From assembly GCF_001659605.2 (NCBI RefSeq), contig NC_035173.2, positions 16,733,003-16,797,002 on the forward strand: 64,000 nt of DNA, read 5' to 3'. Shown here in pieces: positions 36,004 to 48,471 of the stretch. Source of the DNA: Manihot esculenta. Its lineage: Eukaryota > Streptophyta > Magnoliopsida > Malpighiales > Euphorbiaceae. The translations under genes were made by a program, and so were the position numbers. Positions within the stretch are counted from its first letter, which is position 1; every line of letters starts with the position of its first letter. The notes beneath the pieces are model-generated. The model saw only the letters and a program-made list of their open reading frames with translations. It had not been told where the DNA came from and did not search any database.

Positions 36004-37003
36004 ATCACAATTTACAAGGTTCAAGTACATTATCAATGGAATAAGATGGAAAATCCATTAATTTGATAAAAAAAAACTCAAATTAAATTAGTCCAAAGAA
36101 TAATAGAGTTATTTCAAAAGAACAAAAAAAAAAAGGAGAAGCTTAGTTATTTTGTATACGGATGTACTTAATAATTCTCTCACCACAAGCAACCTTGTTT
36201 ATGATTATTATTTTATAATAAAAAATTACTAGAAGCTTACAGGGAAAGGTACACGGTCAACACGGGAAGAGTCAATAATAAGCGGTTACGGAGTACAGAA
36301 GGACATTTACGGATACGGATTTTTCTCTTTAAAATTTATAATTGAATTATATTAAAATTATATTTTGCAATATTGTAAATAATAATAATTTAAAAATATT
36401 TTTAGTGTTGATATGTAAATAATATTATAAAATATTAATTTAATATAAATTAAAATATAATTTTAAAATAAAAATAAGTGAATTTATAAATTTTTTATAT
36501 ATATATATTTTTTAAAAATATTAAATAATAGTTATTAATAAAACTAATTATTATTTAAAAATTAGCTCCATTCAATTAAATATTTATTTAAAAAATTAAG
36601 TATATATAAGATTTGAAAAATTAATATTACGTAGGACTTGAAAAATTAATATATATTATATGAAAGTTAAATATTAGTATTAATCATTTGAATAAAATAA
36701 AATAAATTCTTTAGTAAAACAAAATAATAAATTGTAATTACAAAATAATATTATTATTTTGCACAGTCCTATAATATTAATGCAACAGTGTGACAGATAT
36801 TAAGGCAATTAGTAAAGTTATGCAACTCTATGTTGCAAGTAAAAAAAGCTATTTTCGATTAACATTTTTACTTTGATCCTTTTATTTTTTATTAGTACTA
36901 CCCAACGTGTTCTTCACGTTTTATTAATCCTTTTATAATATAATATAAAATTATATTATAATAATATTTTAATGTTTATATTTTTGTTATAAAAATTATA
37001 ATA
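35030..37003. other. ERF upstream region and AT-rich intergenic DNA
   Basis: The right-hand side of the ERF gene should hold its promoter and 5' UTR; no TATA box is assigned. An (AT)n microsatellite lies at 35972-36000. Short frames near 35079-35430 are low in complexity and show no domain. Confidence 0.5.
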
Positions 37004-37012
37004 TTTATTTTA

Positions 37013-37887
37013 GAAAAAATTATTTTTTAGTCCCCGAGATTTAACATAATTAACACTTCTGTTCCTCTATTTTGGCGACTCAACACTTAAGTGCCTCACT
37101 TTCTTTTCTGTCCAAATTCGTAGTCTTTCCGTTCAAAATAGCCATTTGGGACACGTGAATTGATAAAATTGACCCTCATTAAAAGTCTCGCTATTTCAAA
37201 ATCACGAAATTCAAACTCAATACCTCTTCACTGTAGATTTTTCTTCTTCTTCTTCTTCTTCTTCTTCTTCTTCTTCACCATAACTCCTACCCTTTCTGCA
37301 ACTTCTTCTTCTTCTTCTTCACTATAACTCCTACCCTTTCTGCAACTCTCAAATAATGTTTCAGGGAGAAGAAAGATGGAAAAGAGAAAAAAAAAAAAAG
37401 AAAAATCAACAATGTCAAAAGGAAATAGAGAAAATATGAGGGAAAACAAAGATGAAAAAGAGAAAAAAAAAAAGAAAAATCAACAATGTCAACAAGAAAT
37501 AGAGAAAAATATAAGGGAGAAAAAGATGAAAAAGAGAAAAAAAAAAAGAAAAATCAACAATTTCAAAAGGAAATAGAGAAAATATGAGAGAGAAGAAAGA
37601 TGAAAAAAAGAGAGAGAGAAAAAAAAGAGGAGAGTTAACAATAGATAAAAGGAAATAGAGAAGATACGAAAGAGAAGAAAGATAGGGATTTCACATTGAG
37701 AGAATAATATTTTTGGAAAAAATTATCACCTCTCACCTTTAACTCTTTGACCAAACGGCTTAAATGGACGGAAGGACTACGAATTTGGACGGAAGAGAAA
37801 GTGAGGGACTTAAGTGTTGAGTCGCTAAAATAGAGAGATATAAATGTTAATTACGTTAAATCTCAGGGACTAAAAAGTAATTTTTCC
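37013..37887. mobile_element. Mutator-type foldback element (MULE-MITE), 9-bp TSD TTTATTTTA
   Basis: Long terminal inverted repeats of about 120 bp: the left arm begins near GAAAAAATTATTTTTTAGTC and the reverse complement of the right arm near GGAAAAATTACTTTTTAGTC. Both continue through CGACTCAACACTTAAGT and GTCCAAATTCGTAGT. The element is flanked by identical 9-mers TTTATTTTA at 37004-37012 and 37888-37896. Long TIRs plus a 9-bp duplication are the Mutator superfamily signature. No transposase is inside; the core is purine-rich tandem repeat. Confidence 0.88.
37363..37690. repeat. Purine-rich tandem repeat core of the MULE-MITE
   Basis: About four imperfect units of roughly 65-75 bp, each with GATGAAAAAGAG, a run of A, then ATCAACAATG-like and GGAAATAGAGAAAATA words. 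The plus strand is almost all A and G. Upstream, 37240-37320 holds CTT runs and a duplicated ACTCCTACCCTTTCTGC block. Lysine-rich frames across it are translations of the repeat. Confidence 0.75.
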
Positions 37888-37896
37888 TTTATTTTA

Positions 37897-39122
37897 TAAT
37901 AAATATTAAAATTATAATATTATATATTAAAAATTTAAATATATAATTAACTCAATCAATCTCTAATTCACTATTTATCAATTATGATCAGTAATAAACT
38001 CATTATTATGGAATCAGATGCAAAATTCAGCCGCTCCCCTTATAAAAGACGTCATGCATCATATTTTGGATTGAAAATCTACTCAACGTGCTAGTACTTT
38101 GCATAAAAATACCACTGCTACTTTATATCAAGATAGAAACTTGTTTTATTTCTTCAATCTTACTTGTGATCCCGAAATTATTTTTCTCCAAATTCGTACG
38201 TCATCTTCAAGATTGGACAATTTCAGTTGGTTTTGTCAAGTTAATTGGGCTTTATTTCAAGCTCAAGATTTTATTAGTTACTGTTTTGTTGTATTTCTGA
38301 TTTCTCGGAAGGTAATGATACGCCCGTAATTGTTAAAACTTTAGCTCTCTGTCACTATTTGCTCTTATGACGAAATTTTTATCTTTTAATGGCTGCATTC
38401 TTATGGATTGATTGTAAGTGGTTCAAGCTTCAGTCTCCACATTTAGACATTTCTGAATTGGGTTTGATTTTGAATAATTGTAAATATTTGTTACACTCTA
38501 TGAATTGATATTTCTGTTAGATGGATTCGTCATCATGCTTACTCTAGTTGCTCATAATTTGACTAGAAAATTTATTATATATGATCGTCTTTCTATTTGG
38601 GATGATATATCTCTTTATTTGGTGAAATTTTATTAATACAAGCAGTAATTTTGCTTTAAAAAAATATAAATTAAAATAAAAAATATTTTAAATATAATAT
38701 AAAATTATATTATAAAAAATCTTCAATATTTATGTTTTATTATAAAATCATAATATGTATTTTATAATTTAATTTTACAATAAAATATTAAAATTATAAT
38801 ATTATAATATTATATATAAAAATTTTAATTATATAATTAATTCAATTAACTTTTAATTTATTATTTGTACATATATAAATCTATTTATAACGATGAAATT
38901 CATAAAAATATAAATTAAAATAGGGAAAATAATCATATTTTCACTACAATTTTTTAAAAAAATTTAACTAATAAGAATATAATATTATAATTAATTTATG
39001 AGATATATATATATATATATAAATATTTTTCTTAATGGTGATGATATATAACCCTTTTCTTGTTTCTTTAAATTTTTTCGATGGTGAGACTACTTTTTCG
39101 AATCCATTTTGTTTGAAAGTAT
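37897..39122. other. AT-rich stretch left of the nested elements
   Basis: No gene is supported. Two overlapping short frames near 38088-38329 and degenerate coding-like text near 38400-38620 might be an old LINE tail, but no motif is firm. An AT run lies at 39003-39021. Confidence 0.4.
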
Positions 39123-39928
39123 TATGGCACAAGCCTCAAACCTATGGTACAAGCCTCAAACCTACACGCACAAGTAGATAAGGAATCCAAAGATTTGAAA
39201 AACCCACCTCCTATGGCACCCCAAACTTAGAGAATCTGAAACACCAATGATCGAAGGATTTAGATGAGAATCTGACAAACGCCACAACGAATAGTTGATA
39301 AGTTAGCCAAGATTCATGGTGCAATTGATGAAAGCAAATCCTCACTCTCACTCAAAGCAATACACGCCAAAGGCATAAAAAGCATTCTGAAATTTTGATT
39401 AAAAGCTGCCTCTTACAATTATTTCTTATCCTTATATAGTAAGGAGAAAAACAAATAAAACCCTAAGACACTCTTCTTGGGCCTGACTTAAACACATAAA
39501 GCCCAAGCCCAATCACACACTAAAATAACACATAAGTATTAAAACATAAGTCCAAAACATGGCTCAACACTCTAAAATTTAAAAGATAAAATATGGCCAG
39601 AATACAAGCCCAAACAAAGCTAAAATAAAATAAGTGTTCAAATAATAAAACATAGCAAGCCCATCATAACAAAGCTGAATCTTCACAAAAACCTTACTTG
39701 ATCTTCACTTTAGGCTTCCCTTTGTGTAGTTTTAGCTCATAGGTTTGATTAGGCTCCCTAAGCCTATGATTGCAAGTGTTGCACTAAATCTGTCCCATAT
39801 GAGTTGAAGCACTCCCCAAATATATATGGATCATATGAATATAATTTTGAACTCCTTTTAGCTCCATTTAAATGACATAAGTTTGCTCCACACCATTGTT
39901 AGAAATTTACCCTATTGGATCCGTATCA
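39123..39928 (-). repeat. 3' LTR of outer element
   Basis: In element sense it starts TGATACGGATCC at 39928. It has an ACTATATAAG box near 39431-39440. Its end carries a local duplication of an ATGG(C/T)ACAAGCCTCAAACC word at 39124-39162. The terminal TGACGCAGAATCC present in the right LTR is missing. Confidence 0.85.
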
Positions 39929-40868
39929 TTATCTCTTTCTTTAGAAAAGATTCGTCCTCGAATCTTGCTAATATTTATGTCAAAAAAGGAAGCTTTAGGA
40001 ACCCATGTATCTTTAAAGACCTCCTTTTGAATATGTGGAAATATGATAAAACTTTCGTCATGGATGTTTTCATCAATAACCTGCACATCAAGAACAAATG
40101 AACTAGGCATAAAAATATTAGTCATAGAAAGATCCTGTGGATGTGACCCATTCTCCTCTACAACTTCCAAAACAGACTCATTCGCCTCCTCCACCTCATC
40201 AATCATGTGCTCCCCATGTCCCTCATCATTCACAACCTCTTCTATAAGTTCATTGATGGAATTCTCAACAACAACTACATTAGATTCATGCATTACAACT
40301 TCCTCTTCAATTTCAATCTCTATGGAAGTTGAGATTGGAACTTTAGCCTCTTCTTTCTCATTTTCTTTCTCCACCTTCCCTCCTTGAACTAGCCTTGATT
40401 CTTTTCCAGCCTCTTTACCCTCAAACTCACTCTTTTCTCTCATCTTTTCTGCAGAATTCAAGCTCTCACTCCCCTTTGTGGCCAAGGCCAAAGCCTCCCT
40501 CTCCCTCTCCAGCATCTTTATTTGATCAACATATACCTCTTGAGGTGATAAAGGAGCGAGTATAACCTTCTGTCCTTCATGAGTGAAGGAGTACTTGTTA
40601 TTGAACCCATCATGTTGCACCTTTCTATCATGTTGCCACGGTCTATCCAACAACATATGGCTTGCCTGCATAGGTACCACATCACATAAGATCTCATCCT
40701 TGTACCTACCAATAGAAAATGGTATAACCGCCTGGCGTGTAACCCTAACATCTCCACAATCATTCAACCATTGCAATCTATATGGCTTAGGGTGTTCAAT
40801 AGAAGCCAAGCCCAATTTCTCCACCATATACACACTAGCCACATTTGTGCAACTACCTCCATCAATAA
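39907..40868 (-). pseudogene. Retroviral-type aspartic protease and acidic tail of outer element
   Basis: The frame enters from the insertion point, reads the catalytic motif DGGSCTN (Asp codon 40863-40861), then VASVYMVEKLGL and the flap/strand region ...CDVVPMQASHMLL(D/G)RPWQ. After the protease comes a long charged, Glu-rich stretch with no recognised domain, ending at TAA 39909-39907 inside the first 22 bases of the 3' LTR. LLDRPWQ replaces the usual LLGRPWQ. In full-length relatives RT follows the charged spacer; here pol is gone. Confidence 0.8.
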
Positions 40869-43121
40869 TGTAACGACCCGAAAATCAGACCGCTACCGGC
40901 GCTAGGGTCCGGGTCGGCTTAAGGCCGCCAAGACCCGTAGCAAGCCTGACATACATCCTGGAAACCTGTTTAATCCCATACATGATCAACAATATACATA
41001 AAAATTTAAAACTTTTCCTTCCATCATCCAACTCAACCTGAACATACACTGCACATGGTCATAATCATAATCACGATCCCTCTGTGGGATCTCATCAATG
41101 CCCCAAAGGGCGATACAACATGAGATGAGTTGGCTTTTATGAACATTATAAAACATTTTTGATCATGTAATAAAAGGGATACCTCATACACAATGTCAAA
41201 CACAATATCTATTCCTCAATATCATTACATGACTGAAACTGTACTTTTACATAACATTGATACATTTATCATGTCCACACTATCTATTACATATACCAGA
41301 CTTCATTACTCTTGTAAACCTCCTGGTCTACCCTGTACCTGCAAACCTGGGGAAAATGGGAGAGGGATGAGCTACTAGAGCCCAGTGAGCAGAATAATAA
41401 AAACATTTAAATCATATGGGTCATGGAATGCATCACATCACATCTAATCACATCAAGGATGAACTTGTCACCAATAGCCCTCTACATGGTCCAACTGTGC
41501 CAGAACGTAGAATGGGTCCTGGTCTTTCCCTTACATATCATAACATAACAGTGTCCAACTGTGCCAGAACGTAGAATGGGTCCTGGTCTTTCTCTTACAT
41601 AGTGCCAGCGAACGTAGAATGGGTCCCACTGGTCTTACTTTCCGTACCGTACATATCACATCGTCATATCATAGATCGAGGGCTATGGATCATCCAACAT
41701 TCATCCACATCAACATAAAAATATGCAATGCAACATATTCGTGAATTCTAATGCAAGCAACCTAATTCATCACATGGCATTCATGATGCGTGAAACATGC
41801 TAAATTTCATTCTTTGCTTTAAAACATAATAAGTTATTCCACTCACCTCTGGATAGCTCTGACCAGACACTGGGGCAATAGACTCACTGCTGGGGTCCTC
41901 GGTTCCTCGGGTCCGAACCTACACAGGTGGACTCAAATGAGGGACCAAACATACGTGAACATAACTCTAAACTATTCCCCAAAAACCCCTTAAAACATCA
42001 TGGAATAATCATAGAAAAACATGCAAGAAATGGCTGAACAGGGCACTTTCGGCGGCAGGTTCGGCGGCCGAAAGTCCCTCCAGAGCCGAAAGTCAGGCAG
42101 GTTCGGCGGCACCTTCGGCGGCCGAAAGTCCCAGACAGAGACGAAAGTCTCCTTTCGGGGGCAACTTCGGCAGCCGAAAGGCCTGCCTCCCCAGCCATGT
42201 TCGGCGGCCGAAAGTTCTTTCGGCTGCCGAACCTGGTTTCTGCCAAAGGGCAGAAACTTGGCTCCCTTATGCATTTGTGCCTCCAAAACTAACCAATCAT
42301 GCATAAGCCTATTCTACAACATTCCCAAGCATTCACAAGCAAACATACAAGCTCCTAGGGGCATCAAACCATCAAAAACCCCAACTACAACACACAAGCA
42401 ACTCACATTGCTCAAAACACATATAAAACCCATAAACCTAACTATGAGCTAAACATGCATTCTACTCCATAGATCTAGCATAAAACTTGCTTAAAACATA
42501 AAATGAGCTTAAGATCGGCTCTTACCTCTTGTAGATCGAGGGAGAGACGTCCTAAACTCGGAGGTGGGAGGTTTTGAGTTCTTGAACCTCAAAGCTCCAA
42601 AACTTTGCTCAAAGCTTGAAAATCTTCAAAACCAAGTAAAAACTCATGAAAATCGAGTAAGATGGGAAGGAAAGAACTCAAGATCGGTGAGGGGCGGCGG
42701 AGAGCTCACCTTGGCCGGAAATGGGGAAAAAGCTCGCCCGTTTTCGGCTAAAGGACCCTTTTATAGTGGCTGGCCAGGCCACGTTCGGGGGCCAAACGTG
42801 CCTCCGCATGCATGCCATGTTCGGCGGCCGAACTTGAGGTTCGGCGGCCGAACCTGGACTTCCCTCACTTGTGCTTTCGGGGGCCTAAAGGCGCTCCCGA
42901 AGGCATGCATGTTCGGCGGCCGAACTTGAGGTTCGGCGGCCGAACCTGAGTTTTCCTTCAAGGTTGTTTTCATGCAAAAACTCATTTCCATTTTACTTAA
43001 AACCATGAAATACCTTAAAACATTTTATGAAAACATGATTCTACCCTACTAGAGGCTTCCGACATCCGAGATTCCACCGGACGGTAGGAATTCCGATACC
43101 GGAGTCTAGCCGGGTATTACA
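40869..43121 (-). repeat. 3' LTR of chromovirus (2253 bp)
   Basis: A TATA-like CTATAAAAGG in element sense lies at 42757-42766. GC-rich palindromic words TTCGGCGGCCGAA cluster at 42045-42235 and 42780-42950. A direct repeat of an ACGTAGAATGGGTCC word occurs three times in 41500-41620. The LTR boundary on the left coincides with the target duplication AATAA. Confidence 0.93.
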
Positions 43122-43134
43122 TTCTCCCCTCCTT
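43122..43134 (-). other. Polypurine tract of chromovirus
   Basis: TTCTCCCCTCCTT on the plus strand is AAGGAGGGGAGAA in element sense, directly before the 3' LTR. This is the usual plus-strand primer site for reverse transcription. Confidence 0.85.
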
Positions 43135-43242
43135 AAGAACATTCGTCCCCGAATGTTCCTCAACTAACACATAGCATGGCATGAAACATAACATACATAC
43201 ATAACACATAGAGATCTAACCTTAAAAGAGATGAGGGTACTG

Positions 43243-46200
43243 CTAGAGCATAGACTCCCGTGTCTCCCAAGTGCATTCCTCCAAATTGTGGTGGTTCCAC
43301 AGGACTTTCACCATCGGGATTTCCTTGTTCCTTAACTTTTTGATCTGGGTGTCTATGATCCGTACTGGTTGTTCAACATAGGTGAGATCCTCTTGGACCT
43401 CCACATCAGGCTCACTAAGAACCTTGCTCGGATCTGACACAAACTTCCTCAACATTGAAACATGGAAAACCGAATGGATTCTTTCCATTGAAGCAGGTAA
43501 ATCCAGCTTGTACGACACATTCCCAATCTTTTGCAAGATTTCGAAGGGTCCGATGTATCGTGGGGCTAGTTTACCTTTCCTCCCGAAGCGAACCACTCCC
43601 TTCATTGGAGACACCTTGAGCAATACCAGATCCCCCTCCTGAAACTCTAACTGCCTTCTGCGGATGTCTGCATAACTCTTCTGTCTGCTTGCAGCAGTCT
43701 TGATTCTCTCTCTGATTATGGGTACCACCCTGCTGGTGATCTCTACTAGTTCAGGCCCTGCCAAGGCCTTTTCTCCAACTTCCTCCCAGCAAACAGGTGA
43801 TCTGCACTTCCTCCCATATAAAGCTTCATATGGAGCCATCCCGATGCTAGCATGATGGCTGTTATTGTAGGAAAACTCCACCAAAGGTAGATGCTGCCTC
43901 CAAGAACCGCCAAAGTCCAGCACACACATCCTGAGCATATCCTCTATGGTCTGGATGGTCCTTTCTGATTGTCCGTCCGTCTGGAGGTGGAAGGCAGTGC
44001 TGAAATCCAACCTAGTACCCATGGCATTCTGCAGACTCCGCCAAAACCTGGAGGTGAACTGGGGCCCTCTATCCGACACTATCGAAACAGGAATCCCATG
44101 CAGCCTGACGATCTCATCGACATACACCTGCGCCAACTTGTCCACAGAATAGCCACTCCTGACAGGAATGAAGTGAGCAGATTTGGTAAGTCTATCTACA
44201 ATCACCCATATGGAGTCCAATCTGTTGGACGTCGCCGGTAACCCCACTACGAAGTCCATAGCTATATTTTCCCATTTCCATTCTGGAATAGGTAGCGGGT
44301 TAAGCATTCCAGCCGGCTTCTGATGTTCCAGCTTCACCCTCTGACACACTTCGCAGGCTGACACAAACTGTGCCACTTCTTTCTTCATAGCTGGCCACCA
44401 ATAAACCTTCTTTAGATCTTGATACATCTTGGTGGCTCCGGGGTGAATGCTGTATCTTGCATTATGAGCCTCTCTCATAATGTCTCCTTTTAGCCCTATG
44501 TCATCTGGTACACATAGTCTGCTCCCATAGCGGAGGATCCCCTTACTGTCGAATCTGAACTCACTGTCATTGCCTGACTGAACAGTCTTGGCAATCTTCA
44601 CTAACTCCGGGTCCTCATGCTGTTTCTGAGCCGCCTGCTCCAGAAACACGGGTGCCACTCGCATCTGGGCCACCAAGGCACCTGTACCAGACAACTCCAT
44701 CTGTAGACCTTCCTCAATAAGCTTGTAGAACTCCTTCACCACTGGCCTCCTTTCTGCCGATATGTGGGATAAACTGCCGAGTGATTTCCGGCTTAAGGCA
44801 TCTGCCACAACATTCGCCTTACCCGGATGGTACTGAATCTTGCAATCATAGTCACTTAGCAGCTCCACCCATCTCCTCTGTCTCAAATTCAAATCTCTTT
44901 GACTCAGGATGTACTGCAGGCTTTTATGATCTGTGAAGATCTCACATTTAACCCCATAGAGGTAGTGCCTCCACATCTTGAGTGCAAAGATTACTGCTGC
45001 CATCTCAAGGTCATGTGTGGGGTAATTCAACTCATGCTTCTTCAGCTGCCTAGAAGCATAAGCGATCACCCTCTCATTCTGCATTAGTACACAACCCAGT
45101 CCCACACGGGACGCATCACAAAAGACTGTAAAGTCTTCATCACTAGATGGCAGAGCTAAAACTGGTGCTGAAGTCAACCTCTTCTTAAGCTCTTCAAAAC
45201 TCTCTTCGCACTGGTCGGTCCACAGAAACTTCTGATTCTTCCTGGTTAGTCTGGTCAGAGGAGTTGCAATCTTTGAGAAGTTCTGAACGAACCTCCTGTA
45301 GTAACCTGCCAAACCCAAGAAACTCCTGATCTCCGTCACTGAAGTGGGTCTAGGCCAGTTAGCCACAGTTTCTGTCTTCTTGGGGTCTACCTCTATTCCA
45401 TTCTCTGACACTACATGCCCCAAGAACGAAATGCTCCTCAGCCAGAACTCACATTTAGAGAACTTGGCATACAAGCCATGTTCCCTCAAGGTCTGCAAAA
45501 CCAACCTCAGATGATGGGCATGCTCCTCTGCGTCCCTAGAATACACTAAGATATCGTCTATGAAGACAATAACGAAGTGATCTAGGTATTGGCTAAATAC
45601 TCTGTTCATGAGATCCATGAATGCTGCAGGGGCGTTGGTTAACCCGAACGGCATTACAAGGAACTCAAAATGCCCATATCTGGTCCTGAAAGCTGTCTTT
45701 GGCACGTCTTCATCCCTTATCCTTAGCTGATGGTACCTCGATCTTAGATCTATTTTGGAGAAACAACCCGCTCCTGCTAGCTGGTCAAATAGATCATCGA
45801 TCCTTGGCAGAGGGTACCTATTTTTGGTAGTGACTTTGTTCAACTGCCTGTAGTCGATACAAAGTCTGAGGGACCCATCCTTCTTTCTCACGAACAAGAC
45901 CGGAGCACCCCATGGTGAGGTACTCTGTCGGATGAAGCCCTTCTCTACCAGCTCTTGCAACTGCTCTTTCAATTCCTTCAACTCGGCTGGGGCCATCCTG
46001 TAGGGAGGGATAGAGATCGGTCTAGCTCCAGGCACCAACTCTATTTCGAACTCTATCTCCCTAACAGGTGGTAAACCTGGAAGCTCGTCTGGAAAGACAT
46101 CCTGAAACTCTCTGACAACTGGCACCGAGGCTGGCTCCCTGACCTGACTGTCTAACACTCTCACATGAGCTAAGTACCCCTGACATCCCTTCCTAAGCAA

Positions 46201-48201
46201 CCTACGAGCCTGAAGAGCTGATATCAGACCTCTAGGTGTACCCCTTTTGTCTCCTCTGAAGACAACCTCTGACCCATCCTGATCTCTGAACCTGACTACC
46301 TTGTCCCTGCAGTCCAAGGTAGCACCATGGGTAGATAGCCAATCCATCCCTAGAATGACGTCAAAGTCTGTCAAATCTAGAACCACAAGGTCGGCGGAGA
46401 GGCATCTTCCCTCAACAAAAACTGGACTGTACTGGCAGACTGACTCTGCCACTGACGGGTCACACTTGGGTCCACTGACCCATAGGGGACACTCTAACCC
46501 AGAGACTATCAGACCCAACCTCTCAACGGCTCTCGGAGCAATAAATGAATGAGATGCACCCGGGTCCATTAATGCATACACATCAGAACACCCAATGACG
46601 AGATTACCTGACACCACGGTGTTGGATGTGTTAGCCTCCTGCTGAGTCATGGTGAAGATCCTGGCTGGAGCTGATGGACCTTCACCTCGGGAACCAGAAG
46701 AAGAGGCTGCCCCTCTCCCTCTACCTCTGCCACTGCCCTGAGTTGTGGCTGGAGCTGCTGGCTGTGCCACACTACCAGAAGCTGTCTGCTGGGGCTGGCC
46801 CATAAAAGGCGCTCTAGGACACTCCCGAGCTATGTGTCCCTCCTGTCCGCATCTGAAACATGCATTAGTCCCAGCTCGACACACTCCCCTGTGCGGTCTT
46901 CCACATCTTTGACATTCTGTACCATCTGAGCCTGAGCTCGAGCCACCGCCAAATCCCAGACCGGATTTCAACTTGTTCCAAAACTTATTCTTCTTCGGCT
47001 TCTTGGTGGTGTTATCCCACCTCTTCTTACTTGAGCTCTGAGAAGAGAGACCTGGCCCTCCTCTGCCTGGGGCCTTAACCCCTGAAGACTGGGTCACTGA
47101 CTGCTTCACTGACCCCTCAACTATAGTACTTGCCTCCATCCTTCGAGCCATATCCACCACAGTGTGGAAACTTTCCCTCTCAACTGACTGAATCAACGAG
47201 GAGTACCTAGAATGCAGCTTCATAACATACCTCTTGGCTTTCTTCGTATATGTATCTAGAGCTTGCCCTGAAAAAGGCAATAGCTCTAAGAATTTATCCG
47301 TGAACTCCTCCACACTCATGTGCTCTGTCTGCCTCAGCTGTTCAAACTCAATCATCTCCAATTCTCTGGAACTGTCTGGAAAAGCCCATCCAGCGAACTC
47401 ATTCGCAAATTCCTCCCATGTCATACCGTCTAGTCTCGGGTCCACATAACACTTGAACCATTCCCGTGCCTTCTTGCACTTTAAAGTGAACCCTGCCATC
47501 TGAATGGCCCTGCTATCACTCGCCCCTAGCTCATCAGTTATTGTCTTTACTACTCTCAGATACTCAAAGGGGTCATCCCCTGACTTGTATTTGGGAGCAT
47601 CCAGTTTAAGGTAATCTGTCATCTTTACCTTGCTCCCATCGGCTGAGCTAGGTCTGGGAGGTTGAGTAACTGGGGCTGCTGGTTCTGTAGGTGGTGGAGG
47701 TGGGGGTGCAGCATTCCCCGAGGTGGGGTTTGCCGGGTTTGGATAGAAGGGTGAGGGTGGATAAGCTGGGTACTGTGTGTAAGGTGGATAGAAAGGTGGA
47801 TAAGGCATGTAGGTAGGGTAGGGGTTAAAGCTGGAGTAATCCGATGTGCCTCCCATCGGATACCCTGAACCCTGTGGAAAGGGTGGATAATGGGGTGGAA
47901 AACCATACCCCGAGGCCTGAACGCCTCCCTGAGACTCCCCTGTCCCTTCTTCCTCCATGCTCACATCCAGGTTCCCATCCCTCCTCTGATCCTCTTCTGT
48001 AACCTCCCTCACATCTGAAGAACTTCCTCCTCTATCTGTCCCCCTTCTGCTAGCATCAAAAGACCTTCTAGGGTCCCTTGACACTCTCTCTCTGTTCGCT
48101 CTACAAGACATTGCCCTAGGCAATGTAGGAGGACGGGCACTCGTGCCCTCATCCTCAGGTGGCACTCCAGTCAATCTTGCCGATCGACGGGTTCCTCTCA
48201 T
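43243..48201 (-). CDS. gag-pol polyprotein of chromovirus, intact, 1652 aa
   Basis: The start is taken at ATG 48201 ([10 protein letters not shown]); the frame is open to 48234, but homology-like basic sequence begins here. Order, in residues counted from 48234: Pro/Tyr-rich N-part; Gag domain about 205-370; two Cys/His clusters, the second a clear CxxCxxxxHxxxxC near 458; protease with LMDPGASHS near 555; RT with FIDDILVYS near 889; RNase H; integrase zinc finger ([11 protein letters not shown]...CEVCQR) near 1255-1300; D near 1326, D near 1386 and E near 1426; GPF-containing C-region; terminal chromodomain-like block (VKVLWNHH...EECTWE) just before the stop. A fused frame without a stop is usual for Tekay/Del. 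All catalytic motifs look intact. The chromodomain is thought to direct insertion to heterochromatin. Confidence 0.95.
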   Translation of the reverse strand: MRGTRRSARLTGVPPEDEGTSARPPTLPRAMSCRANRERVSRDPRRSFDASRRGTDRGGSSSDVREVTEEDQRRDGNLDVSMEEEGTGESQGGVQASGYGFPPHYPPFPQGSGYPMGGTSDYSSFNPYPTYMPYPPFYPPYTQYPAYPPSPFYPNPANPTSGNAAPPPPPPTEPAAPVTQPPRPSSADGSKVKMTDYLKLDAPKYKSGDDPFEYLRVVKTITDELGASDSRAIQMAGFTLKCKKAREWFKCYVDPRLDGMTWEEFANEFAGWAFPDSSRELEMIEFEQLRQTEHMSVEEFTDKFLELLPFSGQALDTYTKKAKRYVMKLHSRYSSLIQSVERESFHTVVDMARRMEASTIVEGSVKQSVTQSSGVKAPGRGGPGLSSQSSSKKRWDNTTKKPKKNKFWNKLKSGLGFGGGSSSGSDGTECQRCGRPHRGVCRAGTNACFRCGQEGHIARECPRAPFMGQPQQTASGSVAQPAAPATTQGSGRGRGRGAASSSGSRGEGPSAPARIFTMTQQEANTSNTVVSGNLVIGCSDVYALMDPGASHSFIAPRAVERLGLIVSGLECPLWVSGPKCDPSVAESVCQYSPVFVEGRCLSADLVVLDLTDFDVILGMDWLSTHGATLDCRDKVVRFRDQDGSEVVFRGDKRGTPRGLISALQARRLLRKGCQGYLAHVRVLDSQVREPASVPVVREFQDVFPDELPGLPPVREIEFEIELVPGARPISIPPYRMAPAELKELKEQLQELVEKGFIRQSTSPWGAPVLFVRKKDGSLRLCIDYRQLNKVTTKNRYPLPRIDDLFDQLAGAGCFSKIDLRSRYHQLRIRDEDVPKTAFRTRYGHFEFLVMPFGLTNAPAAFMDLMNRVFSQYLDHFVIVFIDDILVYSRDAEEHAHHLRLVLQTLREHGLYAKFSKCEFWLRSISFLGHVVSENGIEVDPKKTETVANWPRPTSVTEIRSFLGLAGYYRRFVQNFSKIATPLTRLTRKNQKFLWTDQCEESFEELKKRLTSAPVLALPSSDEDFTVFCDASRVGLGCVLMQNERVIAYASRQLKKHELNYPTHDLEMAAVIFALKMWRHYLYGVKCEIFTDHKSLQYILSQRDLNLRQRRWVELLSDYDCKIQYHPGKANVVADALSRKSLGSLSHISAERRPVVKEFYKLIEEGLQMELSGTGALVAQMRVAPVFLEQAAQKQHEDPELVKIAKTVQSGNDSEFRFDSKGILRYGSRLCVPDDIGLKGDIMREAHNARYSIHPGATKMYQDLKKVYWWPAMKKEVAQFVSACEVCQRVKLEHQKPAGMLNPLPIPEWKWENIAMDFVVGLPATSNRLDSIWVIVDRLTKSAHFIPVRSGYSVDKLAQVYVDEIVRLHGIPVSIVSDRGPQFTSRFWRSLQNAMGTRLDFSTAFHLQTDGQSERTIQTIEDMLRMCVLDFGGSWRQHLPLVEFSYNNSHHASIGMAPYEALYGRKCRSPVCWEEVGEKALAGPELVEITSRVVPIIRERIKTAASRQKSYADIRRRQLEFQEGDLVLLKVSPMKGVVRFGRKGKLAPRYIGPFEILQKIGNVSYKLDLPASMERIHSVFHVSMLRKFVSDPSKVLSEPDVEVQEDLTYVEQPVRIIDTQIKKLRNKEIPMVKVLWNHHNLEECTWETRESML

Positions 48202-48456
48202 CTTGTTTTCTGAAAAACAGTACACATCATACAAACATTAGTATCATATGGTTCATGTGGGCACACATGAACCCTCATCACATATACATCATTCATATCA
48301 TAGCATCAATGCACATGTATATAATCATGGCATTTCACATCATTAAACAAGACAGGACTCCACATCCTATCCTAGTGGACATGATCTTCCTATTGTGCTT
48401 GACCTTCTAGAACATCTATGAGCCCGACACTCTAGGTCCGATCCTATGAACCTAGG

Positions 48457-48468
48457 GCTCTGATACCA
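48457..48468 (-). other. Primer binding site of chromovirus
   Basis: TGGTATCAGAGC in element sense, three bases from the LTR end. This is the initiator tRNA-Met type. Confidence 0.9.
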
Positions 48469-48471
48469 TTC

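Noticed and set aside
37376..37576. Lys/Glu-rich frame, possible small basic protein
   Set aside because: Arises from the purine tandem repeat of the MULE-MITE; no start context or conservation evidence.
38088..38329. Two overlapping 70-76-codon frames
   Set aside because: No recognisable domain and AT-rich context; possible mobile-element debris only.
41193..41378. 61-codon frame repeated identically at 48796-48981
   Set aside because: Both lie at the same place in the two chromovirus LTRs; identity reflects the LTR repeat, not a gene.
42021..42452. Long frames in the LTR with repeated Phe-Gly-Gly-Arg words
   Set aside because: Produced by the palindromic TTCGGCGGC repeats; open in several frames and both strands.
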